Of a stretch of DNA of 38,937 nucleotides, positions 10,637 to 17,344 are shown one piece after another (positions within the stretch are counted from its first letter, which is position 1; each line of letters starts with the position of its first letter). Under the pieces are notes generated by a model. It was not told where the DNA came from. It made no database searches and saw only the letters and a list, made by a program, of their open reading frames with translations. Made by a program: the position numbers and the translations under genes. This DNA comes from an uncultured Bacteroidales bacterium (lineage in GTDB: Bacteria > Bacteroidota > Bacteroidia > Bacteroidales > Muribaculaceae). Location of the stretch: NCBI GenBank assembly GCA_900544535.1, contig UQVH01000027.1, forward strand, positions 1 through 38,937, read 5' to 3'.

Positions 10637-11092
10637 ATGAAAAAACATGCGCCCAAAACCCAACTCCCCGTCTCTAAAAAGTTTTACACCTGCATCACCG
10701 GTCGCGTCAGCGAGTCGCTCAGTCTGATAGGCCGCCGTGATGCCGTGGCTGAAACGATGGCCTGCATAGACCGATATATGGCCGACGGCACTGTGCCGCC
10801 GGCCGATGCTGATACGGCTGTCGCTCTGACTTTCGCCCTCTTGCGCGCCGAGATCGACAAGGCTGTCGAGCGCTCGCGCCGTGCCCGCAGCCGTGCCGCC
10901 GTGAAGTCTTCCGCTCCGGCTCAGGACAATGATTCCGAAGCCACCGGACAGACAGCTGAAGCCGACGCCACGGCCGGGGAGGACTGCGAACCTGAACCTT
11001 TTGTTCCCCGAAACCGCCGTGAACGCCGGCTTTATGAGCAGGAAGTGCGCCGTGCCGCCCGGAGGCTTGCCCGCAAGCTGACACGCGCGTAA
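10637..11092 (+). CDS. Conserved-looking small basic protein, function unknown
   Basis: 151 residues from the ATG at 10637, chosen because it follows a TATCTTTG box. The frame is open further upstream but would run through the promoter. The N-terminal 75 residues look like a compact helical domain (KKFYTCITGRVSESLSLIGR, ALTFALLRAEIDKAVERSRR). A low-complexity acidic linker (about 95-125) is followed by a very basic C-terminus (RNRRERRLYEQEVRRAARRL) that could bind nucleic acid. There is no signal peptide. It is convergent with the 11099 gene, leaving only 6 bp between stops. I cannot assign a function. Confidence 0.7.
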   Translation: MKKHAPKTQLPVSKKFYTCITGRVSESLSLIGRRDAVAETMACIDRYMADGTVPPADADTAVALTFALLRAEIDKAVERSRRARSRAAVKSSAPAQDNDSEATGQTAEADATAGEDCEPEPFVPRNRRERRLYEQEVRRAARRLARKLTRA

Positions 11093-11098
11093 ACGGAG

Positions 11099-11584
11099 TT
11101 ATTTCTTCTTGCGCTTGGCTTTCGAAGCTGCCTGACTCTTGTCTTTAGACTGCTTCTTGGCCCGCTGCGACAGCTTTTTTGCCACTTTGCCCTCTGATTT
11201 GTAGACCTTCTCGATCTGCGAGGGGGCGAGGAACTTGCTGTATTCCGTGTAGTATTTTCTGCGGATGTCCAAGAGTTTCTGACTGTGGCTGAACCGCGCG
11301 CGGATGAGGCTGTCGGTCTGCATTTCCGTGAGCCGTCCTTTCGGCGATTTGCTTTTGGCCGGTCCTAATGCCCAGATCTCTTTCTGACAGCGCGTATAGG
11401 TGTCGATGAATTTCTTTGTCGTCTCAGGGTTGAAAGCGAGTCTCTCGGCAATGAGTTGCGCCTGCTTTTCGGCGAGCTGTTCGCGCGAGAGGCGCTCGGT
11501 GGTCTTGCGTTGCTGTGCTCCCGCGGGGATGGCAAAGGCGAAGATCATCGCCGCGAGAAGCAGTAGTCGGATTAAATTCTTCAT
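11099..11584 (-). CDS. Spy/CpxP-like periplasmic protein
   Basis: 161 residues with a clear Sec signal (LIRLLLLAAMIFAFAIPAGA, cleavage before QQRKTT). The mature protein is almost wholly helical and charged (LSREQLAEKQAQLIAERLAF, FLAPSQIEKVYKSEGKVAKK) with a lysine-rich tail. This is the pattern of the Bacteroidetes periplasmic proteins encoded after ECF sigma / anti-sigma pairs, which resemble Spy/CpxP stress chaperones. It follows the putative anti-sigma gene by 10 bp. A role in envelope-stress sensing or feedback is inferred from the operon and the fold type. Confidence 0.7.
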   Translation of the reverse strand: MKNLIRLLLLAAMIFAFAIPAGAQQRKTTERLSREQLAEKQAQLIAERLAFNPETTKKFIDTYTRCQKEIWALGPAKSKSPKGRLTEMQTDSLIRARFSHSQKLLDIRRKYYTEYSKFLAPSQIEKVYKSEGKVAKKLSQRAKKQSKDKSQAASKAKRKKK

Positions 11585-11594
11585 TATAGGATTG

Positions 11595-11912
11595 TTAGTC
11601 GTTGTTTGTTATGAAAATGTCGTCCTGATAGGTTTCAAGCAGATAGGACCGGTCTGCGTCCGACAGATCGTCGAAAGCCTGTGCCACTTCCGTGAAATCC
11701 GTCCTGTGCCGGAATATTCCCGGCCGTGCCGCCATGAACAGCAGCGCCAGCACAGCCGCTGCGGCGATTCCCTGCCAGATGATCCGCATGTAGCCCCGGC
11801 GGCGCTGTCGGAGAGCGTCTGCTACCATCCTCTTTTCCACATCGGCGAAAAAGTCGTCCGGTACGCGATAGGGCATCTTCTTTACTGTCGGGTTAAAATT
11901 GTAGCTGTCCAT
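11595..11912 (-). CDS. Putative anti-sigma factor, single-pass membrane protein
   Basis: 105 residues: a cytoplasmic N-terminus of about 45 residues (YRVPDDFFADVEKRMVADAL), one TM helix (about 46-63, IIWQGIAAAAVLALLFMAA), and a short periplasmic tail ending in a D/S-rich helix (FDDLSDADRSYLLETYQDDI). The size, topology and position 5 bp after an ECF sigma gene fit the small anti-sigma factors of Bacteroidetes. No ZAS zinc motif (HxxxCxxC) is present. Assignment rests on context and topology rather than a family motif. Confidence 0.65.
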   Translation of the reverse strand: MDSYNFNPTVKKMPYRVPDDFFADVEKRMVADALRQRRRGYMRIIWQGIAAAAVLALLFMAARPGIFRHRTDFTEVAQAFDDLSDADRSYLLETYQDDIFITNND

Positions 11913-11917
11913 ATGTC

Positions 11918-12466
11918 TCAGTCGTGGGAATTCATATAACGGATTATTTTTTCTTTCGCGGCGTGGTAGTTCGCTTTGACGTTGGTCGCGGTCGAGTCGG
12001 TGATCTGTGCGATGGTGGCATAATCGAACTCGTCGTAGTAGCGCAGGTTGAACGCCAGCTGTTGTTTCGGAGGGAGCGAGAGGATGGCTTTCTGCAATTT
12101 CACGGTCTCTAGGTCGGAATAGTCGAAATAGTCGTCGGCCGGTATTCTCTCTATCTCCTGTCCGTTCTCGTCGTCGGGTGGCAAGGGGAAATCTCGGTTT
12201 TTCCCGCGCTGGCGTATGGCCTCGTTTGTGGCGATGCGGAATATCCAGGCGGTCAGCGGCATCTCCTGATTGAACTTGCCGATATTTCTGAACACCCTCA
12301 GAAATGTCTCCTGCAAGGCGTCTTCGGCATCGTGGTGGACCACGGTGATGCGGCGTATGTGCCAGTAGACCGTCTCTTTATAGCGGCGCAGCAGCATGCG
12401 GAATCCTGCCTCCGGGTCATAGCCGAGGGTATCGAGGATATTCTTGTCAGACAGCGTCGGTGCCAT
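11918..12466 (-). CDS. ECF-family RNA polymerase sigma factor
   Basis: 182 residues with both ECF domains. Region 2 is AEDALQETFLRVFRNIGKF with TAWIFRIATNEAIRQRGK. Region 4 is LSLPPKQQLAFNLRYYDEFD, then YATIAQITDSTATNVKANYH, then AAKEKIIRYM. It directs RNA polymerase to a stress or surface regulon and is probably held by the membrane protein encoded next. An acidic 25-residue linker joins the domains. The 5' side is unusual: a 317-bp transposon-like element starts 70 bp upstream and separates this gene from the exported protein that once abutted it. No Bacteroidetes promoter was recognised in the remaining 70 bp. Confidence 0.93.
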   Translation of the reverse strand: MAPTLSDKNILDTLGYDPEAGFRMLLRRYKETVYWHIRRITVVHHDAEDALQETFLRVFRNIGKFNQEMPLTAWIFRIATNEAIRQRGKNRDFPLPPDDENGQEIERIPADDYFDYSDLETVKLQKAILSLPPKQQLAFNLRYYDEFDYATIAQITDSTATNVKANYHAAKEKIIRYMNSHD

Positions 12467-12536
12467 TTCGTTCAGTCGGTTGGTGAAAAACCTGTCATTT
12501 CAGATAATATAGATTCTTTTTGCCCGGCACAGGTTA

Positions 12537-12853
12537 GAGGTTGTTTAACAACAATAGTTAAAATCTGAGCGAAAGTTTTGAGGTGGATATGGTTCTGAAT
12601 CGAAGGAGCATAGCGAGCTATGTGACTGAGATGAAGAGCCATAGGCGCCCAAAACTTTCGTAGGCGATGGTATTGTTTTTCTATCAATAATTTCATGTTT
12701 CAATAATTTTAAAGTTACCTTAGCCTTGGTGTCTCTTTTGCTAAATTGTTGAAATTCGTCAGTCGCATAGCTCGCTATGCTCCTTTCTCATTTGCAACAA
12801 TTTATCTAAAAGATACACCACTCAGATTTTAACTCTTGTTGTTAAACAACCTC
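12537..12853. mobile_element. MITE-like element with 32-bp terminal inverted repeats and a TTA target duplication
   Basis: The ends GAGGTTGTTTAACAACA... at 12537 and its complement at 12853 are inverted over about 32 bp with one mismatch. Both sides are flanked by TTA (12534-12536 and 12854-12856), consistent with a 3-bp target duplication. The GAG start and short duplication recall some IS5-group elements, but this is only a resemblance. Inside, a 28-bp block is repeated inverted (12602-12629 and 12759-12786, two differences, core GGAGCATAGCGAGCTATG). Each half also has its own hairpin (CGAAAGTTTTG / CAAAACTTTCG at 12570-12580 / 12650-12660; AAATTGTTG / CAACAATTT at 12743-12751 / 12795-12803). 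No transposase is encoded, so it would need one in trans. Confidence 0.85.
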
Positions 12854-13148
12854 TTATCGGGTTCTTCGAATCCTGGGCGAAAACATTGAGCTCGGCCTGT
12901 GCGATGTCCTTTTTGAGACCTGTGATTTTTGCATATTGCTTGACGCTCATGTGGGTGTTGGCCTTCATGTATGCCACAGCCATCTTGAAGCGGTCTTTTT
13001 TCGTGATGCGGTTGACGAGAGTCGGTTTGGACTTGGGGGCCTCGGCGGAAGTGGCTGCCGGAGGAGTCACGTTGCCTGTGGCTGCATAGGCCGGAGCGCC
13101 CGTCAGCGCAAGCAAAGTGACAAGGATTGGTAATCTGCTTTTGATCAT
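12822..13148 (-). CDS. Exported small protein whose C-terminus is replaced by a MITE end
   Basis: 108 residues with a Sec signal (LPILVTLLALTGAPAYAA), a short P/A/S-rich linker and a helical domain (ITKKDRFKMAVAYMKANTHM, YAKITGLKKDIAQAELNVFA) that looks helix-turn-helix-like despite the export signal. Residues 99-108 (RGCLTTRVKI) and the stop are encoded by the terminal repeat of the element at 12537-12853. If the element and one TTA copy are removed, the frame continues after Ile98 with TCAGQKESILSEMTGFSPTD and stops at 12472, 5 bp before the sigma-factor ATG. The gene is therefore probably altered by the insertion. Whether it still works is unknown. Confidence 0.65.
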   Translation of the reverse strand: MIKSRLPILVTLLALTGAPAYAATGNVTPPAATSAEAPKSKPTLVNRITKKDRFKMAVAYMKANTHMSVKQYAKITGLKKDIAQAELNVFAQDSKNPIRGCLTTRVKI

Positions 13149-13698
13149 AGCGGTGAGATTGGAAAATTTGACTTAAAATGATCTTGGATAGTGTTCGGAA
13201 CCGGTCATTAAACGCCATCTCATTCGGAGGCCTCCGTCTAATATACCCGCCTCCACCCCAAAAGTCAAATTTCCAGGCAAAAATTTTTTCGGTCCTCTCA
13301 TATAGCCCCTGAATTTTATGTTGAAAAACATACCCGATAATAGCCCCGCCAATAACATTTTTCGTATATTTGCACTTGATTCGGACGGCCAAAGAGTTGG
13401 CTCGCAGAATCAACAACTTAATTAAAAAGGTGTTATTGAAATTTTATCTTCTAAAGTCAAACTTCGCAACTTTGATATACAGCATGAAGATGAGATTGGC
13501 AATAGCACCTGCATCGGTAGCTTATATCCTGTCGTTACCGGCAGTCTATATAGCTCTATCGGTGTGGGGCTATTGTTTTATCTATGCTGTAAGGTAATGC
13601 GAAGACCTGACTTTAGGATAAAACAAGATACATTCCTCACACCTTTTTCATGTCAATACCTTAAGTCTCAACGGGGGATGAGAGAAAAATACTTTATT
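13149..13698. other. Intergenic region with no confident gene
   Basis: 550 bp between the exported protein and the TerB-like gene. A TATATTTG box at 13365-13372 (plus strand) is the only promoter-like site. A 37-codon hydrophobic frame (13484-13597, starting MKMRLAIAPASVAYI) could be a small membrane protein but has no supporting context. The TerB frame itself stays open upstream to about 13420 without an ATG before 13678, so a decayed 5' extension is possible. Confidence 0.4.
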
Positions 13699-14061
13699 AT
13701 GTACTTTACATCTAAAGAAAAGCAGGCAATTCAACGGTTGATAGCGGCTATGGCAATGGCTGATGGAAAAATCGAAATGTCAGAATTGATATTAAACTCG
13801 GTAGTTAATTCCAAAATTGGAATATCAACAGAGGACGTTGATGCCTCAAATTCAATGGATTTGCAGCAGGCTGTGACTATTGTAAAACAAATGACACCAG
13901 AGGAAAAGCGGCTTGTATGCGCATATTTGGGATCTATGTTGGCAATTGATAATGATATTGATAAAAAAGAAATGTTACTGTGGACCTTACTGACAATGCA
14001 GTGTGATTTCCCTCAAATGACTATTGCTGAAGCAAACTCAATAATTAGTAATTTGAAATAG
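13699..14061 (+). CDS. TerB-like small protein
   Basis: 120 residues from the ATG at 13699 (an ATG at 13678 in the same frame is an alternative). The sequence SKEKQAIQRLIAAMAMADGK, then CAYLGSMLAIDNDIDKKEML, resembles the TerB-like helical domain, with the A-x-A-D-G-x-I-x-x-x-E repeat pattern in two halves. These domains occur in tellurite-resistance-associated and other stress or conflict proteins, usually as small cytoplasmic metal-binding modules. It is the first gene of an AT-rich islet. Function beyond the fold is unknown. Confidence 0.65.
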   Translation: MYFTSKEKQAIQRLIAAMAMADGKIEMSELILNSVVNSKIGISTEDVDASNSMDLQQAVTIVKQMTPEEKRLVCAYLGSMLAIDNDIDKKEMLLWTLLTMQCDFPQMTIAEANSIISNLK

Positions 14062-14086
14062 GATACTCTCATCTTCATTTTCGTCT

Positions 14087-14114
14087 GGTTGTCCTTTAAA
14101 ATGAAAGGACAACC
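14087..14114 (+). terminator. Hairpin after the TerB-like gene
   Basis: Perfect 11-bp stem GGTTGTCCTTT / AAAGGACAACC with a 6-nt loop, starting 26 bp after the stop codon. The following sequence (GGAATTTGTTC) is only weakly T-rich, so termination is probable rather than certain. Confidence 0.5.
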
Positions 14115-14189
14115 GGAATTTGTTCATAGAAACAATTGAGAATGGCTTAAGTCATACATATTAAGATATTTAATTAAAAATTTAATATA

Positions 14190-14324
14190 ATGTTTGCAAT
14201 AATTTGGATTATATTTTGGGGGTTTGTTTTTGATATACTTAATGATCCCAGCGGTTGGCAAATTCTTGGATTTATCCTTATCGGAATAGGTGGCCCACTT
14301 GGAGTTGCATTAGCAAAAAATTAA
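14190..14324 (+). CDS. 44-residue membrane microprotein
   Basis: A short frame of 44 codons. The protein starts MFAIIWIIFWGFVFDILN, has a polar turn (DPSGWQ), then a second hydrophobic stretch (ILGFILIGIGGPLGVALA) and ends KN. It is thus a two-helix hairpin membrane protein. Its stop lies 9 bp before the ATG of the next gene, which suggests one transcript. It resembles the small membrane proteins often found beside toxin-immunity or phage-like genes, but no family is recognised. Support is the clean start, helix pattern and tight spacing. Confidence 0.5.
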   Translation: MFAIIWIIFWGFVFDILNDPSGWQILGFILIGIGGPLGVALAKN

Positions 14325-14333
14325 TCAACGGAA

Positions 14334-14741
14334 ATGGGTAAATATTCTCAATTCTCTGCGGATTATCATTATGCAGAGGGATTCCATAGTAATGCGACTT
14401 GTTCAAAATATCCTGGTCTTTTCCTTAAATCGTTTGAAGCATTTTGCGATAAAATATGTCTTGACTACAATATAAATTATGGCACGGATTCTGTATGTAT
14501 TACATCTAAAACATTTCAAATTGATTTGACATTAAATGAAAATCATCAAATTGAACGTGCAGTAGTACAAGGCATGGGAGAACTCGTGAAAGGAATCCGA
14601 GATTCAATTTGGGATACGAAAACGTTTTTTGGAGTTCCCGTATTTATGGTTATGAACACGTGTTTCTTCGATGATGAATTAATGTGGGAGGATTTTCCAC
14701 GTCAATTTATGGTTGTAATGATAACCAAAGAAATGTTATGA
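14334..14741 (+). CDS. Hypothetical protein of the AT-rich islet
   Basis: 135 residues, cytoplasmic, no signal. Its central part, GMGELVKGIRDSIWDTKTFFGVPV, lines up with GAALEGHLRAIRSSMTVFGLPV in the next gene. The shared pattern (G, L, G, IR, S, then FGxPV) is preceded in both by a predicted beta-strand, suggesting two divergent members of one family. It follows the 44-residue membrane microprotein by 9 bp. The codon composition is far more AT-rich than the housekeeping genes. No known domain recognised. Confidence 0.6.
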   Translation: MGKYSQFSADYHYAEGFHSNATCSKYPGLFLKSFEAFCDKICLDYNINYGTDSVCITSKTFQIDLTLNENHQIERAVVQGMGELVKGIRDSIWDTKTFFGVPVFMVMNTCFFDDELMWEDFPRQFMVVMITKEML

Positions 14742-14816
14742 GTAACCATAAAGATTGTAGACAATCTCTTTTTATTTCAAATATTCACATTCACCTATAT
14801 TTAGATTGATTATATT

Positions 14817-15164
14817 ATGTATTATTCATTGAACCAAGATAGTTTGACAAAAATTGGCAACATTGTTCAAGGATTTAAAACAATTCCAATGTACCAAAAG
14901 TATGAAATAAATTCATATTTATATGATGCTCAAGGAGGAATACATGCGATAATGTTGTGTAGAGATGGTTCTCCTGTTAGCTTATTCCTATTTTATCCAG
15001 GAAGTAATGGCGAAATTAGTTCAATAGCAATTTATGGAGCGGCGCTTGAAGGGCATTTGCGGGCAATTCGATCCTCCATGACGGTATTTGGATTACCTGT
15101 TGAAAGTGTCCAAATGGAAAGTGGAATTGAATCTTTTGTGGATGTTTATTTAAAAAAATATTAG
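14817..15164 (+). CDS. Hypothetical protein, apparent paralog of the preceding gene
   Basis: 115 residues, no signal peptide. The N-terminal half is beta-rich (INSYLYDAQGGIHAIMLCRD, VSLFLFYPG), then a helix and the FGLPVESV strand that matches the preceding protein. Both proteins may be immunity-type or other conflict-islet proteins, inferred only from size, AT content and clustering. It is separated by 75 bp from the previous gene and followed by a strong palindrome at 15250-15301. Confidence 0.6.
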   Translation: MYYSLNQDSLTKIGNIVQGFKTIPMYQKYEINSYLYDAQGGIHAIMLCRDGSPVSLFLFYPGSNGEISSIAIYGAALEGHLRAIRSSMTVFGLPVESVQMESGIESFVDVYLKKY

Positions 15165-15249
15165 AATGGTAATATTTTGAACAGATGTTTAAAACAGCAA
15201 TTCGGGAATATTATGACTTTTGCTGAAAATCACACATCACAAAATAAAG

Positions 15250-15301
15250 CGTACCTTTTCCTGAAAAGGAATTTTTATAGGACTTATCAGGAAAAGGTAC
15301 G
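15250..15301. repeat. 15-bp perfect inverted repeat
   Basis: CGTACCTTTTCCTGA (15250-15264) and its exact complement (15287-15301) around a 22-nt AT-rich spacer, located just upstream of the gene at 15323. It may be a terminator of the preceding genes, an mRNA structure before the next start, or an insertion scar. No T-run directly follows. Confidence 0.6.
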
Positions 15302-15322
15302 TTCATTTTAATTCTAAAATTT

Positions 15323-15589
15323 ATGGCTCTCTCATTTGAAAATTTTAATCGTTGGATCAGTGAAAATAATCCTAAGCTCAAATTCCCTGAGAAAGGCTCT
15401 CCGGAATACGAGCGGCAAAAAGAGGAATATGACAAAGGCATAACCCAAATGTGGGACGATCTGCAATATATAGTCTGCGATCTCACTAAAGAAGAGCAGG
15501 ATTATTACCTCTCGTTGCCATCCGAAGAAGACGGTGACAAGTGGCTTCATGAACATATGGCAAGAAAGAACAATAGTTCCCACAAATAA
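15323..15589 (+). CDS. Hypothetical small acidic protein
   Basis: 88 residues, soluble. The start is the ATG beginning MALSFENFNRWISENNPKLK, 22 bp after the 15250-15301 palindrome. It is rich in aromatic and acidic residues with a probable helical core (YERQKEEYDKGITQMWDDLQ, CDLTKEEQDYYLSLPSEEDG). No recognised family. It belongs to the AT-rich islet of short genes. Confidence 0.55.
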   Translation: MALSFENFNRWISENNPKLKFPEKGSPEYERQKEEYDKGITQMWDDLQYIVCDLTKEEQDYYLSLPSEEDGDKWLHEHMARKNNSSHK

Positions 15590-15676
15590 TCGTTTACATT
15601 TCAGATATAAATGTTATCTTAAAAATAGTTGAATGGATGATCGGTAGGTTATTAAATTGAAATACACAATTAAAAA

Positions 15677-15856
15677 ATGATAGAACTTGTTATATATAAA
15701 AAAGATTTAACAGAAGAACTTGTAGAATTATGTAAAGAACTTGATATAGAATTAATTGTGGATGATAAATTCCTTAAAGATTTAAAAAAAAATTATTATT
15801 TTCGTGTAAATAATAATCTTGAAATTGATCCTATTGAGCCTCCTTATGATTTATGA
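15677..15856 (+). CDS. 59-residue acidic hypothetical protein
   Basis: Short frame beginning MIELVIYKKDLTEELVELCK and ending IDPIEPPYDL, with a stop at 15854-15856. It has an alternating strand/helix pattern (strand IELVIY, helix LTEELVELCKEL, strand IELIVD, helix KFLKDLKK, strand YYFRVN). This looks like a small folded alpha/beta protein rather than random translation. The region is very AT-rich. It lies 87 bp after the previous gene and 51 bp before the SanA-like gene. No family recognised. Confidence 0.45.
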   Translation: MIELVIYKKDLTEELVELCKELDIELIVDDKFLKDLKKNYYFRVNNNLEIDPIEPPYDL

Positions 15857-15907
15857 TTAAATGAGAGTCTTAATGATTTTGACCGATTCCGTTGATTCAT
15901 AACAAGT

Positions 15908-16498
15908 ATGCCTCAGAACAGATTTTTCAAGATGGTCGGTGCTCTCCTTGGCATTATGATTCTGGCAATTGGAGCTTGCTATGCGTTGGTGAGCGCCAAT
16001 GCCAATGCTCGGCTATATGATGCGGTGGACGATGTGCCTTATTGCAGATATGGTCTGTTGCTTGGGACATCGCCTGTCACACCGCAGGGTGAGCACAACT
16101 ATTATTTTGATACGCGGATTGACGCGGCAGTAGAACTATTTAAAAGCAAGAAAATAGATCGGATTATTGCAAGCGGTGGTGATTATGCCGATGGCTGCAA
16201 TGAACTGACTGCCATGCGTGATTCTTTAGCTATGAAAGGAGTGCCTGCCGATTCAATCGTTTTGGACTATCAGGGAACGCGAACCGTCAACTCGATTGTC
16301 AGGGCGAAAGAGCTGACTGACAGTGTGACACTCATATCTCAGAGATACCATAACGAACGTGCGCTATATCTTGCAGACCGTCACGGACTTTGTGCAAGGG
16401 CTTACAATGCCGAAACACCGAAGTTGATCGGTAAGAAAATTAAAAATATTTCAAGAGAATTTCTCGCAAGAGTGAAAATGATGTTGATTGACAGATGA
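15908..16498 (+). CDS. SanA/YdcF (DUF218) family membrane protein
   Basis: 196 residues. One N-terminal TM helix (about 10-30, VGALLGIMILAIGACYALVS) anchors a periplasmic domain of the ElyC/SanA/YdcF family. The family pattern is clear: YGLLLGTSPVTPQGEHNYYF, RIDAAVELFKSKKIDRIIAS, then GG, then NELTAMRDSLAMKGVPADSI, then ISQRYHNERALYLADRHG. SanA in enterobacteria supports envelope barrier function, but the exact reaction is not settled. The stop overlaps the next start codon region (ATGATG), so it is cotranscribed with the following lipoprotein. Confidence 0.88.
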   Translation: MPQNRFFKMVGALLGIMILAIGACYALVSANANARLYDAVDDVPYCRYGLLLGTSPVTPQGEHNYYFDTRIDAAVELFKSKKIDRIIASGGDYADGCNELTAMRDSLAMKGVPADSIVLDYQGTRTVNSIVRAKELTDSVTLISQRYHNERALYLADRHGLCARAYNAETPKLIGKKIKNISREFLARVKMMLIDR

Positions 16499-16509
16499 TG
16501 ATATTAAAA

Positions 16510-17250
16510 ATGAAAAAATTATTGTTAGGCTTATTGCTGCTTACGGCCTGTCGGAATGACAAAGAGGCAAATGTCGAAGTAAATCTCGGAGTGCCTGAAT
16601 TTTTTGGCGAGGAGAGTGCTGTTGTCAATCTGACAAACCACCCCAACGGCTACGACATTTCAATTTTGAAGACAAAGGATCTATGTCTGTGGCATTTTGA
16701 GCGCGGTGACTCAATCAACCGCTATTTAGCTTTGCACGGACTTCCGTCAAATATAGAGCTGACGAGCGACTCATGCGCTATGGAGATAGATCTGCCTACG
16801 AAGCAGGAACTGACAGGCCGCTACGGCGACTTTTTCTTTATGGATGTCAATTTTGACGGCGAGCCTGACTTTATTGTGCCATATATAGGCTATAACAATA
16901 CTCGGTTCGCATGTTTTGATCTGGTTAACGGCAACAATAATGAACCCTGCATTGGTTTCCTGTCGCCTATGGATAAGGAACCGTTTGTCTATTTTACCGG
17001 TGGCGAAGGTGGCGAGACTGTATTTGATTATGAAAACAAGACAATACGCATTCATTATCAATCCGGAGGTAGCTCCATAGTCGAAATGTGTATATCGTTG
17101 GTTGGATCGTCACCTCATCAATCATTAGCGGTGACGAAGCGGGTTGAGACAGAGTACTGCGCTAACATGCAGGAGACTCACATAACCACCTACGAGTTGC
17201 AGGGCGATTCATTGAAGCAAGTATCCGTTGAAATCGAAAAGTGGGATTAA
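16510..17250 (+). CDS. Lipoprotein with a calcium-loop-like repeat
   Basis: 246 residues from the ATG at 16510. Earlier in-frame ATGs at 16495 and 16498 add only five residues and would overlap the sanA-like stop. Signal LLLGLLLLTAC gives a lipidated cysteine. The motif FFFMDVNFDGEPDFIVPYIG is the DxNxDGxxD calcium-loop style seen in FG-GAP and XAC2610-like lipoproteins, and it is followed by a strand-rich region. It is probably an outer- or inner-membrane-anchored periplasmic protein that works with the SanA-like protein. The partner role is inferred from the overlap only. Confidence 0.7.
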   Translation: MKKLLLGLLLLTACRNDKEANVEVNLGVPEFFGEESAVVNLTNHPNGYDISILKTKDLCLWHFERGDSINRYLALHGLPSNIELTSDSCAMEIDLPTKQELTGRYGDFFFMDVNFDGEPDFIVPYIGYNNTRFACFDLVNGNNNEPCIGFLSPMDKEPFVYFTGGEGGETVFDYENKTIRIHYQSGGSSIVEMCISLVGSSPHQSLAVTKRVETEYCANMQETHITTYELQGDSLKQVSVEIEKWD

Positions 17251-17344
17251 GGGCGGGATAATTATTTGAAAAAATCCCCAGCTTTCGGTTTACTTTTCGG
17301 AGAAAAGCGGTATCTTTATGAAGTAAAATAAAAAAACGCCTGCC

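Noticed and set aside
12472..12696. 74-codon minus-strand frame reaching the sigma gene
   Set aside because: Its 5' half is element sequence. Only the last 20 codons are of interest, as the displaced end of the 12822-13148 gene, so it is not a separate gene.
13484..13597. 37-codon hydrophobic frame MKMRLAIAPASVAYI...
   Set aside because: Could be a microprotein, but spacing to neighbours is loose and another frame is open over the same bases. Not enough to call.
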